DNA from: Dryas octopetala
Lineage: Eukaryota > Streptophyta > Magnoliopsida > Rosales > Rosaceae
Assembly: GCA_963921425.1 (NCBI GenBank)
Contig: OY992837.1
Span: 469,896-533,895 of the forward strand
Length of the DNA stretch: 64,000 bases
Reading direction: 5' to 3'
Shown: positions 32,444 to 45,477 of the stretch, piece by piece
Position numbering within the stretch: the stretch's first letter is position 1
Layout: each line of letters opens with the position of its first letter
The notes under the pieces: model-generated
The model's input: the letters and a program-made list of their open reading frames with translations, nothing else
What the model was told of the DNA's origin: nothing
Database searches by the model: none
Program-made: the position numbers and the translations under genes

Positions 32444-32859
32444 TAGATAGATACATAGATTGTGGAGTCTGTTTGCTTTGTCTTCGTTCAGTTTTGTCTC
32501 TGGCTTCCACGTATCATATGTTTGGGGCCTTTCTTTATCTGGGCCTTCAGCTCTTTCTGGGCTGCTGTTTGTTCTGTTTGTTTTGGGCTTTAATGAATGG
32601 AGAAATTATCAAATGTGATGGTAATATGACCGTGTCATACTCAGTGCTCACATAGCCTAATCTTATTAATCGAAGCAAATTATAATACAATACATCATAA
32701 TTAGAACTGAGATTCTATGTTTTTTCTTGTTCATATAAATTCAAGTGTTATAAATATATAGATGTGCCAAAAACAAATTTGATTTAGTGGACCTCATCTA
32801 GTCCTCTTTTGTACTTGAAAGTAGTCTTGAATTTAAAGTTCATGGACAACAACTATTAC

Positions 32860-32890
<31 letters not shown>

Positions 32891-33392
32891 GTAACCATAC
32901 CCACATCCAAAAAAAGTTACAAATTCATTAATATATAAATTTCAAGCTATTAAACTTAATGATTATACACAAATTTTAAACTTAATGATTGGACACAAAT
33001 TTTAATTTGGGATCATATCACGTAGCGTTACAATGACACACAATAATTTGTATATTTTCAAACACATTTACCCAAAGATTGAAACTTTAAAGGCTACATA
33101 TGATCATACAAAATAAAGGCTATATATGATAGATGCCTTCTACATACTTAGGATATTAGGATTTTAGCCCTTAAATTTTTTATAGAGTTTAACACCATTA
33201 CTTTTATATTAGAATTAGGTAGATTTTAGACTTACGGATGGAAGTTTCAATTGGTGATGAACTAATGATCGACTTTTAATTGTGTGTATAATTGTGAGTA
33301 TAATAGAGTGCATGTTGAAAGGCGGATAAACCAGCTGAGTTTGTGCTTCATTAAAAATTTATGTAAATCCATCTGGCACAAAAATTGAATAA
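32444..33392. other. Gap between CDC5-like locus and F-box gene
   Basis: AT-rich with a (TA)n tract at about 32859-32882. No gene seen. Confidence 0.5.
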
Positions 33393-34699
33393 TCAAATCA
33401 CTTTGTTGCTCTGAACATAATCTATGGTAGCAGTTGGTGTGGCCCACCAGGGAAGCACAAACGGGAAGACGTGTATCCATGGCCAAGTGCCATCAGTAAA
33501 TGAACTCTTTCTAGCTATCTTTAAGCTTCTTGTTGGAATGTTGCAGGTGACAATGTGTCCACCTATATCTAGATACAAGATATTCTCATCATTTGGGTCC
33601 AAAGCTAGCACGCAAATCTTGTCTTGCTTCTTTACCCATCGGGTGATCAACGCATCATCATCATCATCATCTTCCACAACCATTTGGTTCAGGGAAACCT
33701 TGTGTATCAAACACCATTTATATTTATTGCTTCCTTCCACTACTACATCTTCTTTCAACTCCCAAATACATAAACTGATTCGCGGATCATGATCATTCAT
33801 GTGAAACAATTGGCGGCACATCCGCAGACTCCCACGGTAAACACCTATACATAATTCAATTGTTTCATAGTTTGCAAGCTCATCAAATTCAATGAAATGA
33901 CACGGATTCGGATGATCCGGATCCAACCCCATACCGCTGCCCCCATGACCCGGCCAATACAACATTCCATTGTAAGCAACGCCTGCACGGCTGAAAGAGA
34001 AAAAGAAACTCCTACTTTTTGGTAGGCATGATAAAACTGATTCTCTCCATTTACCTGTTTCAGAAGAGAACATCTCCACATTGAATTCGAACGATTTCTT
34101 ATTTTCAAATGCAATAATTCGTACCACCTTAAAGCTTATACTATTACTACTATTTTGCTTGTTAGAGAGATTGCAGATGAATCCAACTTGTACCACCCTG
34201 TGGCATCGAGGGGTGGGAGGAAGAGCAACCCATTGACTGGTGTATGGATTGCAGATGTAGTAACGACGTTGATAAAACCTGGTTGGACAGCACAGAACCA
34301 AGTCATTGTAAGTTGCTACAACAAAATGACAAATGGCTCTTGTTTGTCTTGAAAAGGAGGGAGCAAACCCAGAGTCAGAGATAGCCAGCAGCCTACACTA
34401 TGAGTTAACCAGCTGCCTACAGTTTTGAGCTCTTCCGTTGTGCGGTTGGTAGCTGATGTAACCAAGAACATCAGATGAATCATGGGGTTTTGCTTTTCAT
34501 ATGGAAAGAGGCCTAAAAAATAAGGAACAGAGATGAGTGTGGACCAATGTTTAGACACACACTTGCATTGAACCGCGGATCTATATGGAAGTCGACACAG
34601 GATTTTAACCAATACGGTGTCAGGAAGATCATCAAGATTCATCACTAATTTTGATGATCTTTCTAAGTAACCATCATGAGCAGTATCACCACCTCCCAT
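33393..34699 (-). pseudogene. F-box gene with a frameshift
   Basis: Reverse strand. The ATG at 34699 (MGGGDTAHDGY) leads into an F-box (MNLDDLPDTVLVKILCRLP...CKCVSKHWSTLI) and then a linker to about 34316. The rest continues in a different frame from about 34320 to 33393. Reading across the junction, the second frame gives HFVVATYNDLVLCCPTR, a normal F-box-family continuation, while the first frame hits a stop. One net base shift near 34318-34325 accounts for this. The C-terminal part resembles the At5g07610-type F-box family (conserved NPYTSQWVALPP block) and carries a run of Asp. The F-box would bind SKP1 in an SCF ubiquitin ligase. Either a genuine recent frameshift or a sequencing error is possible. 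Confidence 0.75.
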
Positions 34700-35904
34700 G
34701 ACGCACAATTTGGAAGTAATTAGGATCTTGATATATTGTAGAATCAGTAGAATATATAGGAAACTACAAAACCCCAATACAACTAGGAAATCCAATTAAT
34801 TCAACTAAAACGGAAAGTAAATCTTGGAACGAATCAGATTCAAATAGGAAAACTACGAATCCCATAATTAATTGGAATACGAAACTAGTTCTGATTAAGT
34901 AATTACAATCATTACGTGTTGTTAGTTTTTTGGTCTATTGGGGGTTGGAGTCTTCAGAAGTACGTCAAACAAATTAACATTAGTAAACGCCTTCCGATCT
35001 TCCATATAGCTAGTTCCTAGTTGTTTTATATATGAGGAGGCCATTACCAGGTGTTGGTTCAACACTTCAACCCAAGTAAGCGTGTTATTGCCAACTGATC
35101 TCTAGGTTCAAACCTCGATGTAGTAATAGAAGATAAGTAAGGGTATTATTGAAAATTTAAACAATTTTTTATTCTTTTTAGTGCACAAATTTTTTTTTAA
35201 AATTATAAGGGAAAGGACCGAAGGGTAGGGTTCGAACCGTGTGTGAGGGAGAGAGCGGCGAAGAACTTTTGTCCTCGGCCAACTAGTTTAACTCAAATTC
35301 ACTTTTAGTGCACAAATTTAAACATTAGAATATGAATACAAATTATTTACTATTTATTTTATTTTAAGGGAAAATAAAATTCCAAATGTTATATTTGTAT
35401 ATTACCATCCCACCCCCTATTGCCTTAAGGGGAAAAAATAAAAGAAAATAGTTTCCAGCCCTAATCAATGTACTGCATCAACCCACCTCTTATTGCCATG
35501 CCACGTGGCAGAAAGCCTCCGGAATTTACAAGAGAGGTGTGGACACTGTAGTGCTTCACATAATGGCATTCACCACAGTGGACATAACACGGTTAACACC
35601 ACTGTAGTCTACTAGTCTGTAGTTCAACAAACTCCTCCCAAACCCAAAACCACTCTCTTCATTTCACACTTCATTTGATCCTCCAACCCCCAAAAGCCAA
35701 AATATGCAAAACCCATTTGTGAACCTCTCAATTTAACCCCACCTAAGCAGCTCAAAACGCATTAAAATCATTTATGATATACCAAATCAAGGCCTTTAAA
35801 GAAAAAGATCAAGACCCACTTCACAGCTCACACTCTCTCCAAATTCCCGCAAACTTTTGTCACACAAAACTCAGACCAAAGTATTACTCCCACCTCAAGA
35901 AGCC
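34700..35904. other. Upstream region of the cysteine-rich peptide gene
   Basis: No gene. The region includes two tRNA-like B-box sequences (35105-35114 and 35229-35238), a direct repeat of TTTTAGTGCACAAATTT at about 35176 and 35304, and the second copy of the G-box segment (35487-35545, with GCCACGTGGC at 35500-35509). Confidence 0.45.
35487..35545 (+). repeat. G-box-bearing segment, copy 2 of 2
   Basis: Matches 29497-29551 closely, with GCCACGTGGC at 35500-35509. It lies about 360-420 bp upstream of the cysteine-rich peptide ATG, so it may be a working promoter element here. Confidence 0.6.
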
Positions 35905-36400
35905 ATGATGCCTGCTTATGGGGTCATCTTCTCTCTCATATTGATACTCTTTTTGGCTACTGTGATCACTAGCAGTGAAGCAAGCTTAACCCATGTGAGT
36001 GTTTCTCTTCAAGTACCTATCTTTCTTTCATAGATCTCTGTACTTTTCTTTTTTGTCAAACTGGTCATGTTTATTTCTGGGTATGCTGTGGATTGAAATG
36101 TATGTGTATTGTTGTGAGGCCAATGGGTCTGCGGCGGTGGCGGCGACAGAGAAGGACAAGGTGGAGCCGCTGGTGCCACTAATAGAAGCTGGAAAGATGA
36201 AGACTTTGGTGATGAATGAGACTAGAAGGAAGTTGGGTAGCTTTCAGATTTGTGCTTTGTGTACTTGTTGTGGAGGTGCTAAAGGACTTTGCTTGCCTTC
36301 TCCTTGTTGCTATGCCATCAATTGCAACATTCCCAACAGGCCTTTTGGCTTCTGTTCTTTCACTCCCAAGACCTGTAATTGCTTTGGATGCCATATCTAA
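35905..36400 (+). CDS. Secreted cysteine-rich plant peptide, 123 aa
   Basis: Two exons, 35905-35994 and 36119-36400, joined in phase 0 (donor GTGAGT, acceptor GTGAG). Residues 1-26 are a clear signal peptide (IFSLILILFLATVITSSEA). The C-terminal 50 residues contain 12 cysteines in closely set pairs (CTCC, PCC, CNC) inside the conserved core GSFQICALCTCCGGAKG and FCSFTPKTCNCFGCH. By recall this core occurs across dicots and is annotated as a protein of unknown function (I think DUF7866); it is not an EPF/EPFL peptide although similarly sized. An even number of cysteines in a secreted protein suggests disulfide bonding. Its function is unknown. Two adjacent ATGs open the frame; either could serve. 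Confidence 0.85.
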
Positions 36401-39033
36401 CTCTCTCTATATTTTACAATTTATTATTATTTATATTGTTTAATTTGGGGTAATCTTGATTTTGTTGGGAGTCTGGATGGAAAGAATATCTGTTCTTGAT
36501 TTGTTTGTTTATAAGTTCTGAAATTTATATTTTTATTAGCTGGGGGGAGGGGTTGAGCTATTTCCAGGTTAGCCTTTTGCTCTCTCTAGTGGGATTTTGT
36601 GCATTATTTTTGCTGAAATAAGCAATGCCTGAAGATAGCACATTGCCAGGATTAGCATAATTTGTGAGGTATTTGAGGAAACATTGTCCTTGTTAATGGA
36701 GCTGTTGGGGCTTCTATATTTTCATTGACTTTTCAAAGAATATATTAATGTAAGTGCTCAGTAGAGCTGCTGTGACACTCATGACAAGGATTAAGATTCA
36801 AGTTCTCTATTACTTTAGTCTTGTTCTATTACATGTGCAATTATTAATTTGTACTAGTGGGAGGTATATATATTGAACTAGATGGGGGGTTTTATTTTAT
36901 TAACTGAAAATGGTTACTTATTGTTGCCACTAATGTTTTTGCTGCTTCCACTACCTTCTTCTCTGATCTTCCATTTGATGTTAGGGGAAAGTGAATTGTT
37001 AGATCTGACATGGTTGTTTCGTCTGAAATTTCAAGCATTTCATTGCATAATTATACTTTATAGTTTATGCTACTCCTTGGAAGTGGCTATATCTGCTGCT
37101 TGCTATGACTGTAGTGCTTGCATTTCATGTGCGTGTAATGAAAATGTCACAAGGGCATGTTATATTTTATGTCCTGCAAAGTTCTAACAAGAAATTCATA
37201 GGTACACCTAAGAACTTCTATCAGGTGTATACAACAAAATCGTCATTTACTGTGAGAGGGGGATTATGTAGGCTCATTACACCAAAGAATTTCAAAGCTC
37301 CAATAGATCATGTCGTGAATTGAGTGGTCCCGAGATTTGTTATATGGGGCACCCTAATTGGTATGCAGAGATGCCTTGCCAGCTATTGCATTACCTCAAA
37401 TAGATGAGATTGCTAATTGTTGGTGGTGGAGAAGCCTTAAATAGAAGGATTTTAATTGTAGGTAGATAAGTTAGTGTGATGATATTAATGCATGTAGGTG
37501 TAGCCAACTCTAATATTAAGATAGCTGGAAGTTGGGTAGGGGCAATTAAGCCATAGCCACTGGGTTGCTACAATCGTGACATGGTGTATTAATGCATACT
37601 TTATTGCTTGTATATTTCTGGTTTTTTATATGACCCTTGTTGTAGTTAATAGTTATTGTAGAGGGTTAGAGATGAAAGTCTCAATCGACCAAAAGTTTTT
37701 TGTTTTGGGTGGAAATTGTATATCTATGGTTGGCTTGTGGGGCTCATGAGTCATAGTCATGAGAATTGAGAGATATATAGTCTTATAGAGATGGCAGTAG
37801 GTGGGCTTGTGAATTTGTGTCTTGATAAGAGAGTTTAGGGAATCTCATTGACCTTTGTTTGTGATGACTGTGAATTTGTGATACTGATGACTATAGTCTA
37901 TAGTAAGTGCCACAACACAAGCCAACAACCCATGTGCTGATGTGCTGCTCAAACAACATATGACAACCTTATTGTAGTCGTTTACATCATGCATTCATGC
38001 CCTTAATTTCTTGTGAACTTCTTTGGCTGCTGACTGGTCCTAGTGAGGTCATGTTTAACTGTAGAGTTTCCCATTTCCTAGTGCATATATATATATATTA
38101 TATATATATTATGTTATGTTTATTTCCTGTAGGCACTCAAGTAAGCAAATCCCTTTTGCTAAAAATGATAAATGATTTTGCTATCATGTTTTGATAGTCT
38201 TATAATGGTTGCTTGACTTGTATATTATGCAAAATCATTTACTTAAATGGTCCATATTGAACCAATTGAGACAGGGTATTTAGTATTTACACATATGATG
38301 AACCCCAACTAAGTTTTCAAAGGTGGTCCACACTCCACATTACCTGTTGAGTCGTTGACTATATGTGAACCAGTTGTAAAGTTTTTATTACCATGACTTG
38401 ATGTCAGGTTGACCAAAGTGTCTTCTTGTGTTAATATCTATAACTATAAGTGAGCTGTAACGCCCTATCTCATAATATTGGCTTTCGTTTTCCTTGTCAT
38501 TTTCCCCATATTCTATATTAAAAATACAGCATCTTCATGTACAAATTAGAATTGAAATAAAAATACGATAAATCTAGTATAAAGAAATTACCCATTAAGG
38601 ATATGAAAGATTGAAAGACATGGGCAGAAGGATATAAAAGAGATTACAAGACATGTCCTCACTATAAGTATAAAGTAACATTTACATTTCCACTGTGTAA
38701 AAGAAAGAACAAAAGTATTCAGGGACCTTCCAGTGTGACATACATGAACGCAATAACTTTCCAACTCAATAGTCAATATAAATCTTGCCTGTTGGCAGCT
38801 TTAAAAAAAAAAAAAAAAAAAAAAAGTCAATATAAAGAATACTGAGTTGGTGAGTTGTGCGTTCCTAATGCTCTGCACAGCCCAGGATCTCTGCGAAACT
38901 CAACCTTGTCGCCAGTCCCTTACTCCCATCTGGTGCAGTCATGTGTTTACTTTGCAAATGTAAGTTTGATGTATAATGAATGACACAAACTTTACATGAA
39001 CTTGTGAACTAGAAATAAAGAATCATCCTTCAT
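36401..39033. other. Long gap before the DUF707 gene
   Basis: No gene is supported in about 2.6 kb. Cys-rich short frames near 36.9-37.3 kb show no family features. A tiny poly(A) insertion lies at 38771-38836. Confidence 0.5.
38771..38836 (+). mobile_element. Very short poly(A) retro-insertion with 12-bp target duplication
   Basis: AGTCAATATAAA occurs exactly twice (38771-38782 and 38825-38836). Between them lie 20 bp (TCTTGCCTGTTGGCAGCTTT) and 22 A. This is the structure of a severely 5'-truncated insertion made by LINE-type target-primed reverse transcription. The source RNA is unknown. Confidence 0.7.
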
Positions 39034-42000
39034 TCACTGGTACGGATCAATCCAACATTCATCTTCCTTGACAGCTCGTTCCCATTTCCTTCTGAAGATC
39101 TTCATTTCGTTGTAGGATTCCCTCCTCACCTACACAAAAATTGATTCTTAGTCAATTACAATTTACAACCCTAATATATTGAAACAAAAGAACTACAATT
39201 CCCCAGCAGAAAGGGTATCATATATATATTGTGTCAAGACTTACATCAACTCTATGGTCCTTTGCAGTAGACACATGAGATGATTCCTGCAAAATACAAA
39301 GACATTAAATAGTCAGCCTCAGATTGGAATGTAACCATAAATAAGGAGAGAGAATCAAAACTGTTATAGGGAATGGATGAGTGAACAACAAAACAGACAC
39401 ATTGTGGTCTTTTAGCCTTCACTGCTATTGTCATGTACTTCTGCTGATGCAATTGTTTCCTTCTATAGCAAAACCTGATAACGTTCTAATATTTTCTCCT
39501 ATTTAATATACAAGAATGCCCACAGTGATATAGTGCATGACCAGATGACAAGATCAAATTGAGTGCAGCCTGAGATGAGTGTATAAACTTCAAAAATTGT
39601 GATAATTGTAAGAGTAATAGGTTCGATATAGAACTGAGCAAGAGATGGACTGGTAGTGATGTAGCAGGAATCTCAAGAACCTTGAGCTCAACTACATGCC
39701 ACATTAAGTTCAATGCAAATTATTTCTATATTAACCTCATCTCCATCTGAGCCTCCCAATGTTGGTCGACCATAATGGACTATGTACTCAGCATCCACAA
39801 CACCAACATTTTTAGTTCGATCACCCTATTAAAAAGGAGAACAAAAGAGCCTGTTTAGGAAAACAAAAGAGCCTGTTTAGGAAATCCTTAGAAAGTATAA
39901 TAAATGGCATAACAAATACATTAAAGAGCTTGCCTGTGCACAATAGCCAAGCTGCATATCCAGGCCCCAAGCATGAATCAAGTCATTCTGCAAATAACTC
40001 AACAACAATAACGTAATTGAGTTAAAGGACCAAGAATTCCAGTCTTTGTCACCATTAGAAATTCACCACAATGTAATAGTACAACTAGTTAGAAACAAAG
40101 AAGTATCCTATATATGCAGAAAGAGAAAAAGTCATCTTGAGTTCCAGGACAGTAGAAATGACACACCTGGATCATATACCATACACACCGCCAAGCAACT
40201 TGAGAGAAAACAGGAGCCATCACTTCTATCCACCTGCAATGCAGATTTTCAGTTTAGTTTCCTCAACTAAGATGACTTCTACTGCCACGATAGTAAAGAA
40301 AGGGAATTTTCTTAAATAGCTCACATAGATAACCATACTTCTTCAGCAATTAAAACAAAATCAATTCCTAAGCTTTAAAGATGAGACAAATAGTTAAAAT
40401 AAGGTAGTTTAGTTGAAATTTTTTTTTTACCCAGTGCAAGGGGGAGCTGTACTGTTTTGATCACATCCGTTCCCATTGCTATTAGGCTTGTAAGTCCTCC
40501 TGCAGAAACAAAAGACCAGGAAAGGTTTAAGAATTAGCCATAAATAATGATATTGGACCTTTCCTTGTTAAATGTTTTTGCATTGTTCACATTTCACAAG
40601 AGGCGAAAAAGAAGTTCAGGCAAACTGCTAACAGGGCCCAAGTGGATTAGTTGTCACCTTAAAATTACAAATATTATACTAATAAGGCCAAAATTATAAG
40701 AGACCTGTGCGCTATTGATCCTCTCAAACGTGCAGTAATTTGATGATGCACCTCTGACTTGGAATAATCAAGTGCTGGTTGTGATATCTCAAGTCCTTCC
40801 CTTTGAACAATGGATATATACCTAAAAGTGTCAAAAAATATGAAGTTTGCACATCTGTCGAATACCATTATAGAGTACCTTAGATGCTAGGCCTTATGCT
40901 TTTATTACGATACATTAGTCAATAAAAACAAAGTAACACATGCAAAAGAACTGAGCATGATTTTGGCGCTGTTTCTCTTGTTCTCTTTTTCTTCTTTTCT
41001 ACTACATCTTCTTTGGGATTAAGTCTCAACATCTTCTTTGGAACTTTTAATTTAATATATGTTCATCTTTGCTAAAAGAGATGCAGTCAGCATACTGTTT
41101 AGGGTGGAAATTGTCAACTCCAAGGTCCTCATCCCAGAGAAAAATGTAACTATATTCAGCAACAATATCAGGATGTAAGAAACGCTTGGCGAACCACCTA
41201 GGCATCAAGAAAGCCATCACTCAGAAAACACATCTAAATAATGCAACTTCCATTAGAAATGATGTCCGGCGTAGAAGGATAAGACTACTTACCATTTAGT
41301 TTGATTAACTGCAGATACATGAATAACAAGATCATTCCATTCAAACTCCTTCCACTCATCAACGATACCATCATAATGGAAAAGCATCACAACAAAACCA
41401 CTTGACAGAAACTGCAGTATGGTGGGCAAAAATCAATTACACATGCTGCTATGAATAGGAAAATTGATTATTAGAAATTTTTTACCATTGTTTTTTATAG
41501 GAATACCTTTTTCACCATTTTACTGACAAGATCTTTTTGCTTTATCCCAACAGCCATTGCAAATAAATTAGTTGAAGAAATTTCTTTTTCCTGGTCCAAC
41601 AGGTTAACTGAAGGATTTGAACGGATCTGCGTGAAGGATAAGAACCAATAAAATCAATGAGGCAAACATAGAATCCAAAAATCATAGGCTCTAACTATAA
41701 GTATTTCCTTAACAAACTGCAGCACTATCACTTCGAGCACAATGCAAAGATACACAATCAGTTGAATGAATTTATTCACTATCTTCACACACAATATTTG
41801 AAAGACTCAATAACTATAGAACTTTCAGTGAACACACACACACACACACACATATCATAATTCACAACTAAAGTTCAATTAGATAATAAATTTTTTTTTC
41901 CTCACAATTGAAAGGAACACATCAATTGAAGGCTGACGGGACAATCATCACTAATTGGAACTTCCATCCATCATTGCATAAACCTTACCTTTTTAGGAGT

Positions 42001-43637
42001 CCATAATGGCCGCATTTCCAAATTTGAAGTCTTTGAGACAATACCTTCAGGCAATGCCTCACTCCCATAAGGCCTGTATTGATTCTAAAACAGATAAACA
42101 ATTACAAGTAATAAGTCCCAACAGCACATTTGATAGGCAAAATGCATAATGAAGGAATTGATTATTTTCATGGAAAATATATATAATGCATAAAACCTGT
42201 ATTGAATGAAAAACGAACCTTGCATTTGTACATTACATTCTGCAAACTGTTTGTGACTCTCCAAAATGATGGTTTCTGTGCAACAGGACCCAGAATAGTT
42301 GTGGTTATCCCAATTATTTAATAGATTAAAATTCCCTTCTTAAAGCCTCAGACTGAGTCATAAAAGTATATAAACCAAATTTTAAACTGCAGATAATGTT
42401 CCATTCAAATTTGATAAGGAAAGCAAAATCACAGGATTTTGAGTTATTAAATCGTAAATGTTGATTTAAGATAAGCCATAGGATAATCTAATAGGTGAAT
42501 ATAAGTAAATTGATCAGATATAAACTACATACCAGAATAGAAAGATATAGACAAATCTCTGTGCAATGCAGACAATATAAATTAGATGCCAGAGTAGAAA
42601 ATGCCATGTCTACCTCTTTGTAATCTGATGCTATGAATGCACTCCCCATGAGAAATAGTAGACATAACAAAGAGGCTGTGGGGAGAAGGCTACAAAACCA
42701 TGATCTCCCACTTCTCAGATCTGCATGTAACAATACCTGGGAAGAAAAAGGTAGTGAAAAGAAGTCAAAATGATTTAAATGGTTGCATAAAACTCCATAG
42801 ACATCACAACAAAAGAAAAAAGGGTAATCTTTCCTAAGGAACTGCATCCAAACAAAGACCTATCATTCGATGATTAATAACCAAAACAACATATGAATGG
42901 CAGTTTTCACACGAAATACACTTATGGCGGAGAAAGAACCCATATCCACACACAAAAAAAAAAAAAAAAAAGAAGCAAAATTACTAACTTCACATATTAA
43001 AACAAAGCAACATTTATTGCAATTTATTAGAAACTCAGCTAGCTATACCAACTGCTTCGATCCCGGGTACTTTTTAATCAATAAACATTACATGACTTCC
43101 CCAGCAAGAATTTCAAAAGTACAAAGAATCACCGTATAGACTGAGAAATTAACAAGTAGGATTACTTTCAGGTAGTATGAATCAACAAAATAACCTTTCT
43201 TAATGGCACACTTATATGTTTGTGTATGCAATACAAATTAATCCCTAAGGGCATTTGCAACCATATTTCAGCATTTAATTATGCTACAATCAAAAGCAAG
43301 AAAGCCATTGCCAAGAAAATAAATAAATGATAAAGATTCTCAATTGTACTAGCAAGCTCCATAGTCCAGTAGGAGTGAAAAAGAGACGATTATATATATG
43401 GATAAAATAACACGATTTTGGATATAAAATCGAAAGCACAAATGAAGTTTCAGTATTTCTAAATTCTAATAGACATAAAAATCACAATAAAACAAAAGAA
43501 GTTTCAGTAACAAATTACAATTACATTAACATTTAATCAATAACACCAAGAAAAGCATTTGCCCAACGTGTAGACGGTGAATGCATGTATATAGTTAAAG
43601 AGGAAGAAGGTGTGCTTACACATTTGCAGGGCTTCAT
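39034..43637 (-). CDS. DUF707 family protein, type II membrane, 389 aa
   Basis: Fourteen exons on the reverse strand: 43620-43637, 42614-42736, 42219-42275, 41989-42084, 41507-41626, 41293-41411, 41096-41197, 40705-40821, 40431-40499, 40167-40233, 39934-39987, 39736-39825, 39245-39286 and 39034-39129; all phases close. The first coding exon is only 18 nt (MKPCKC); an in-frame alternative start does not exist. One membrane helix lies at about residues 18-41 (LLPTASLLCLLFLMGSAF). DUF707 hallmarks are present: FVVMLFHYDGIVDEW, FLWDEDLGVDNFHP, and NDLIHAWGLDMQLGYCAQ. The DED motif and type II topology suggest a Golgi glycosyltransferase-like protein. The family is often labelled lysine-ketoglutarate-reductase trans-splicing-related, a name without functional support. 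The intron after exon 11 uses a GC donor (CAG|GCAAGC). Confidence 0.92.
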
Positions 43638-45477
43638 TTTCCATGAAAATCCAGAGAACCCAGAAACAGAAATCATCCAACAAACAATTTCCTTTTTTTA
43701 ATATTTTTAGCCTTGTTTCCTATTCTTTTGGATGAAACTTGAAAGCTCTTGTTTCCGAGTTTTCCCGGGAAAACAAAATATGTTGCAGAAAAGAGCACGT
43801 ACGATGATCACGGGAACCCAGAAACACCATTAACAAACATTGTCGAGCAACAACTACAACAGCAGCATTGGGTGAACATAAACATGATCACAACGTCAAA
43901 CAAATTGGGAAAGAGGGTCGTGTTTATTAAGGCAACCGAATAACACGCTCCTAATATTTAAGAAAATAGTGGGAACTAGTACTACCACGATTCTTGTTCT
44001 TCGTTATGGGCTAGGAAAAAAAATAATATATAAAACTCGAATAATAATTAGTGGTAATTGGAAAAAACTAAAAATAGACAATAATGAATTTCATAATGAC
44101 CCAAATCTGAGTCAAGTCTCAATAGAGATCTTTTTTGTTGTTTTTCTCGTGCTTGAGAGGACAGCACGTTGTCACCGTTACGCGTTTCTTTATCTTCTTC
44201 TTTTTATTTTATAAGCTAATAATAAATGTTTTTCCTTTTCTATTTTTAATTTATTATTTTCTAATAAAATGACTGATATTCCTTTTTATAATTTATACTA
44301 TGGCTTACAAGGAGAGCTTTCTTAATAATGGTATCCACTATACATAGATAAATACTTCCTTTAGCAGCCATGCTTATATGTTATGATACATGAACTCCAC
44401 ACCTAACGTTTGATGGCAACACCATTCCAATTTCCAAATGTGAAAAATGGGTAAAGGAAAACCAAGGCTGAAGGAGCTAGCTTGGGTGGAGTGGATCGTG
44501 GCATAATAAACAGTTTAGATGGAGGTCTTCTTTAAACATGAAAAAGAAAAAGAAAAAGAAAACCCAATTAAGAAAAAAGTGTATATCTGAAGAAAAAAAA
44601 AAAAAACAGAAAAAGTTAAAGGTAAAAGGTAAAGAAATTAAAGACTGTGACATATGTAAAAATCAACATTAATGAGCACAGAAACAGCATATAGGACTTT
44701 GGCTTGTACCCACCGACACTATGTCTACCTACATGTTACTTCTAATTAGCTGAGCTCTTCACGTCGTGGGTACCACTCCTACAGCAACTATCAATCTCAT
44801 GTGAGTCCAAATAAGCATGAATTGAAGACCCTCTTTCAGTTGCGTTTTGGGCTCGCTCTTTCACTTGTGATCAAGCCCACTATTCATCTCTTTGAATTGG
44901 GCCTTTGGGCCCCATCATTTGGGTTCTAAATTACAATAACAATTTTCCATTAATCATGCAGAGCCAAAGCAAACTTTGTATTTTCTCTTTTTTATTCCTT
45001 TAATTTGTTTTCAGGGTTACTGTAAATTTATTAGTCTCTTTGTATTGGGCCTTTGGACCCTCCTCGATCATTTGCGTTCTGAATGAAGTTAGCTCTTCCA
45101 ACAGAAAAGAAATCTTGAAATTATAAAAGCATAATAGCTGAAATTAAGCAACATTAATTAAGTCATGATGATCATAGTAAGTAATAGTTTAAGCATGGAA
45201 TTATCAAATTAAACTTGGCATAGATCACCACCATCTGGAGCCAAAAAAAGTTTACAATAAAACCTGTGGTTCGAAGCCTAATTTTGAGAGTTGGATATAT
45301 ATATGATAATGTTAATTAGATTACAAATTTTGGAAACTAGAGAGACTAATTTAAACTAGTCCAATAGTTTTAAACCAAAATAAAAACCAACAAAATTGAA
45401 AAGAAAAAACAAAAGAGGACCAGCAATTTTTTCTCCTTGATTGATCCGTTGATTGAAACAATATGCCAGATAAAGGG
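43638..45477. other. Upstream of DUF707 and downstream of PIN5
   Basis: No gene. Near 44.96-45.05 kb a CT-rich stretch resembles one upstream of PIN5 (about 48.11-48.26 kb). A short direct repeat around TTGGGCCTTTGG lies at about 44897 and 45043. Confidence 0.45.

Noticed and set aside
35229-35238. tRNA gene
   Set aside because: Only the T-loop-like decamer is present; no cloverleaf or anticodon arm can be drawn.
36882-37323. Cys-rich frames of 101 and 72 aa downstream of the secreted peptide gene
   Set aside because: No signal peptide, cysteine spacing random, no similarity to the neighbour gene.
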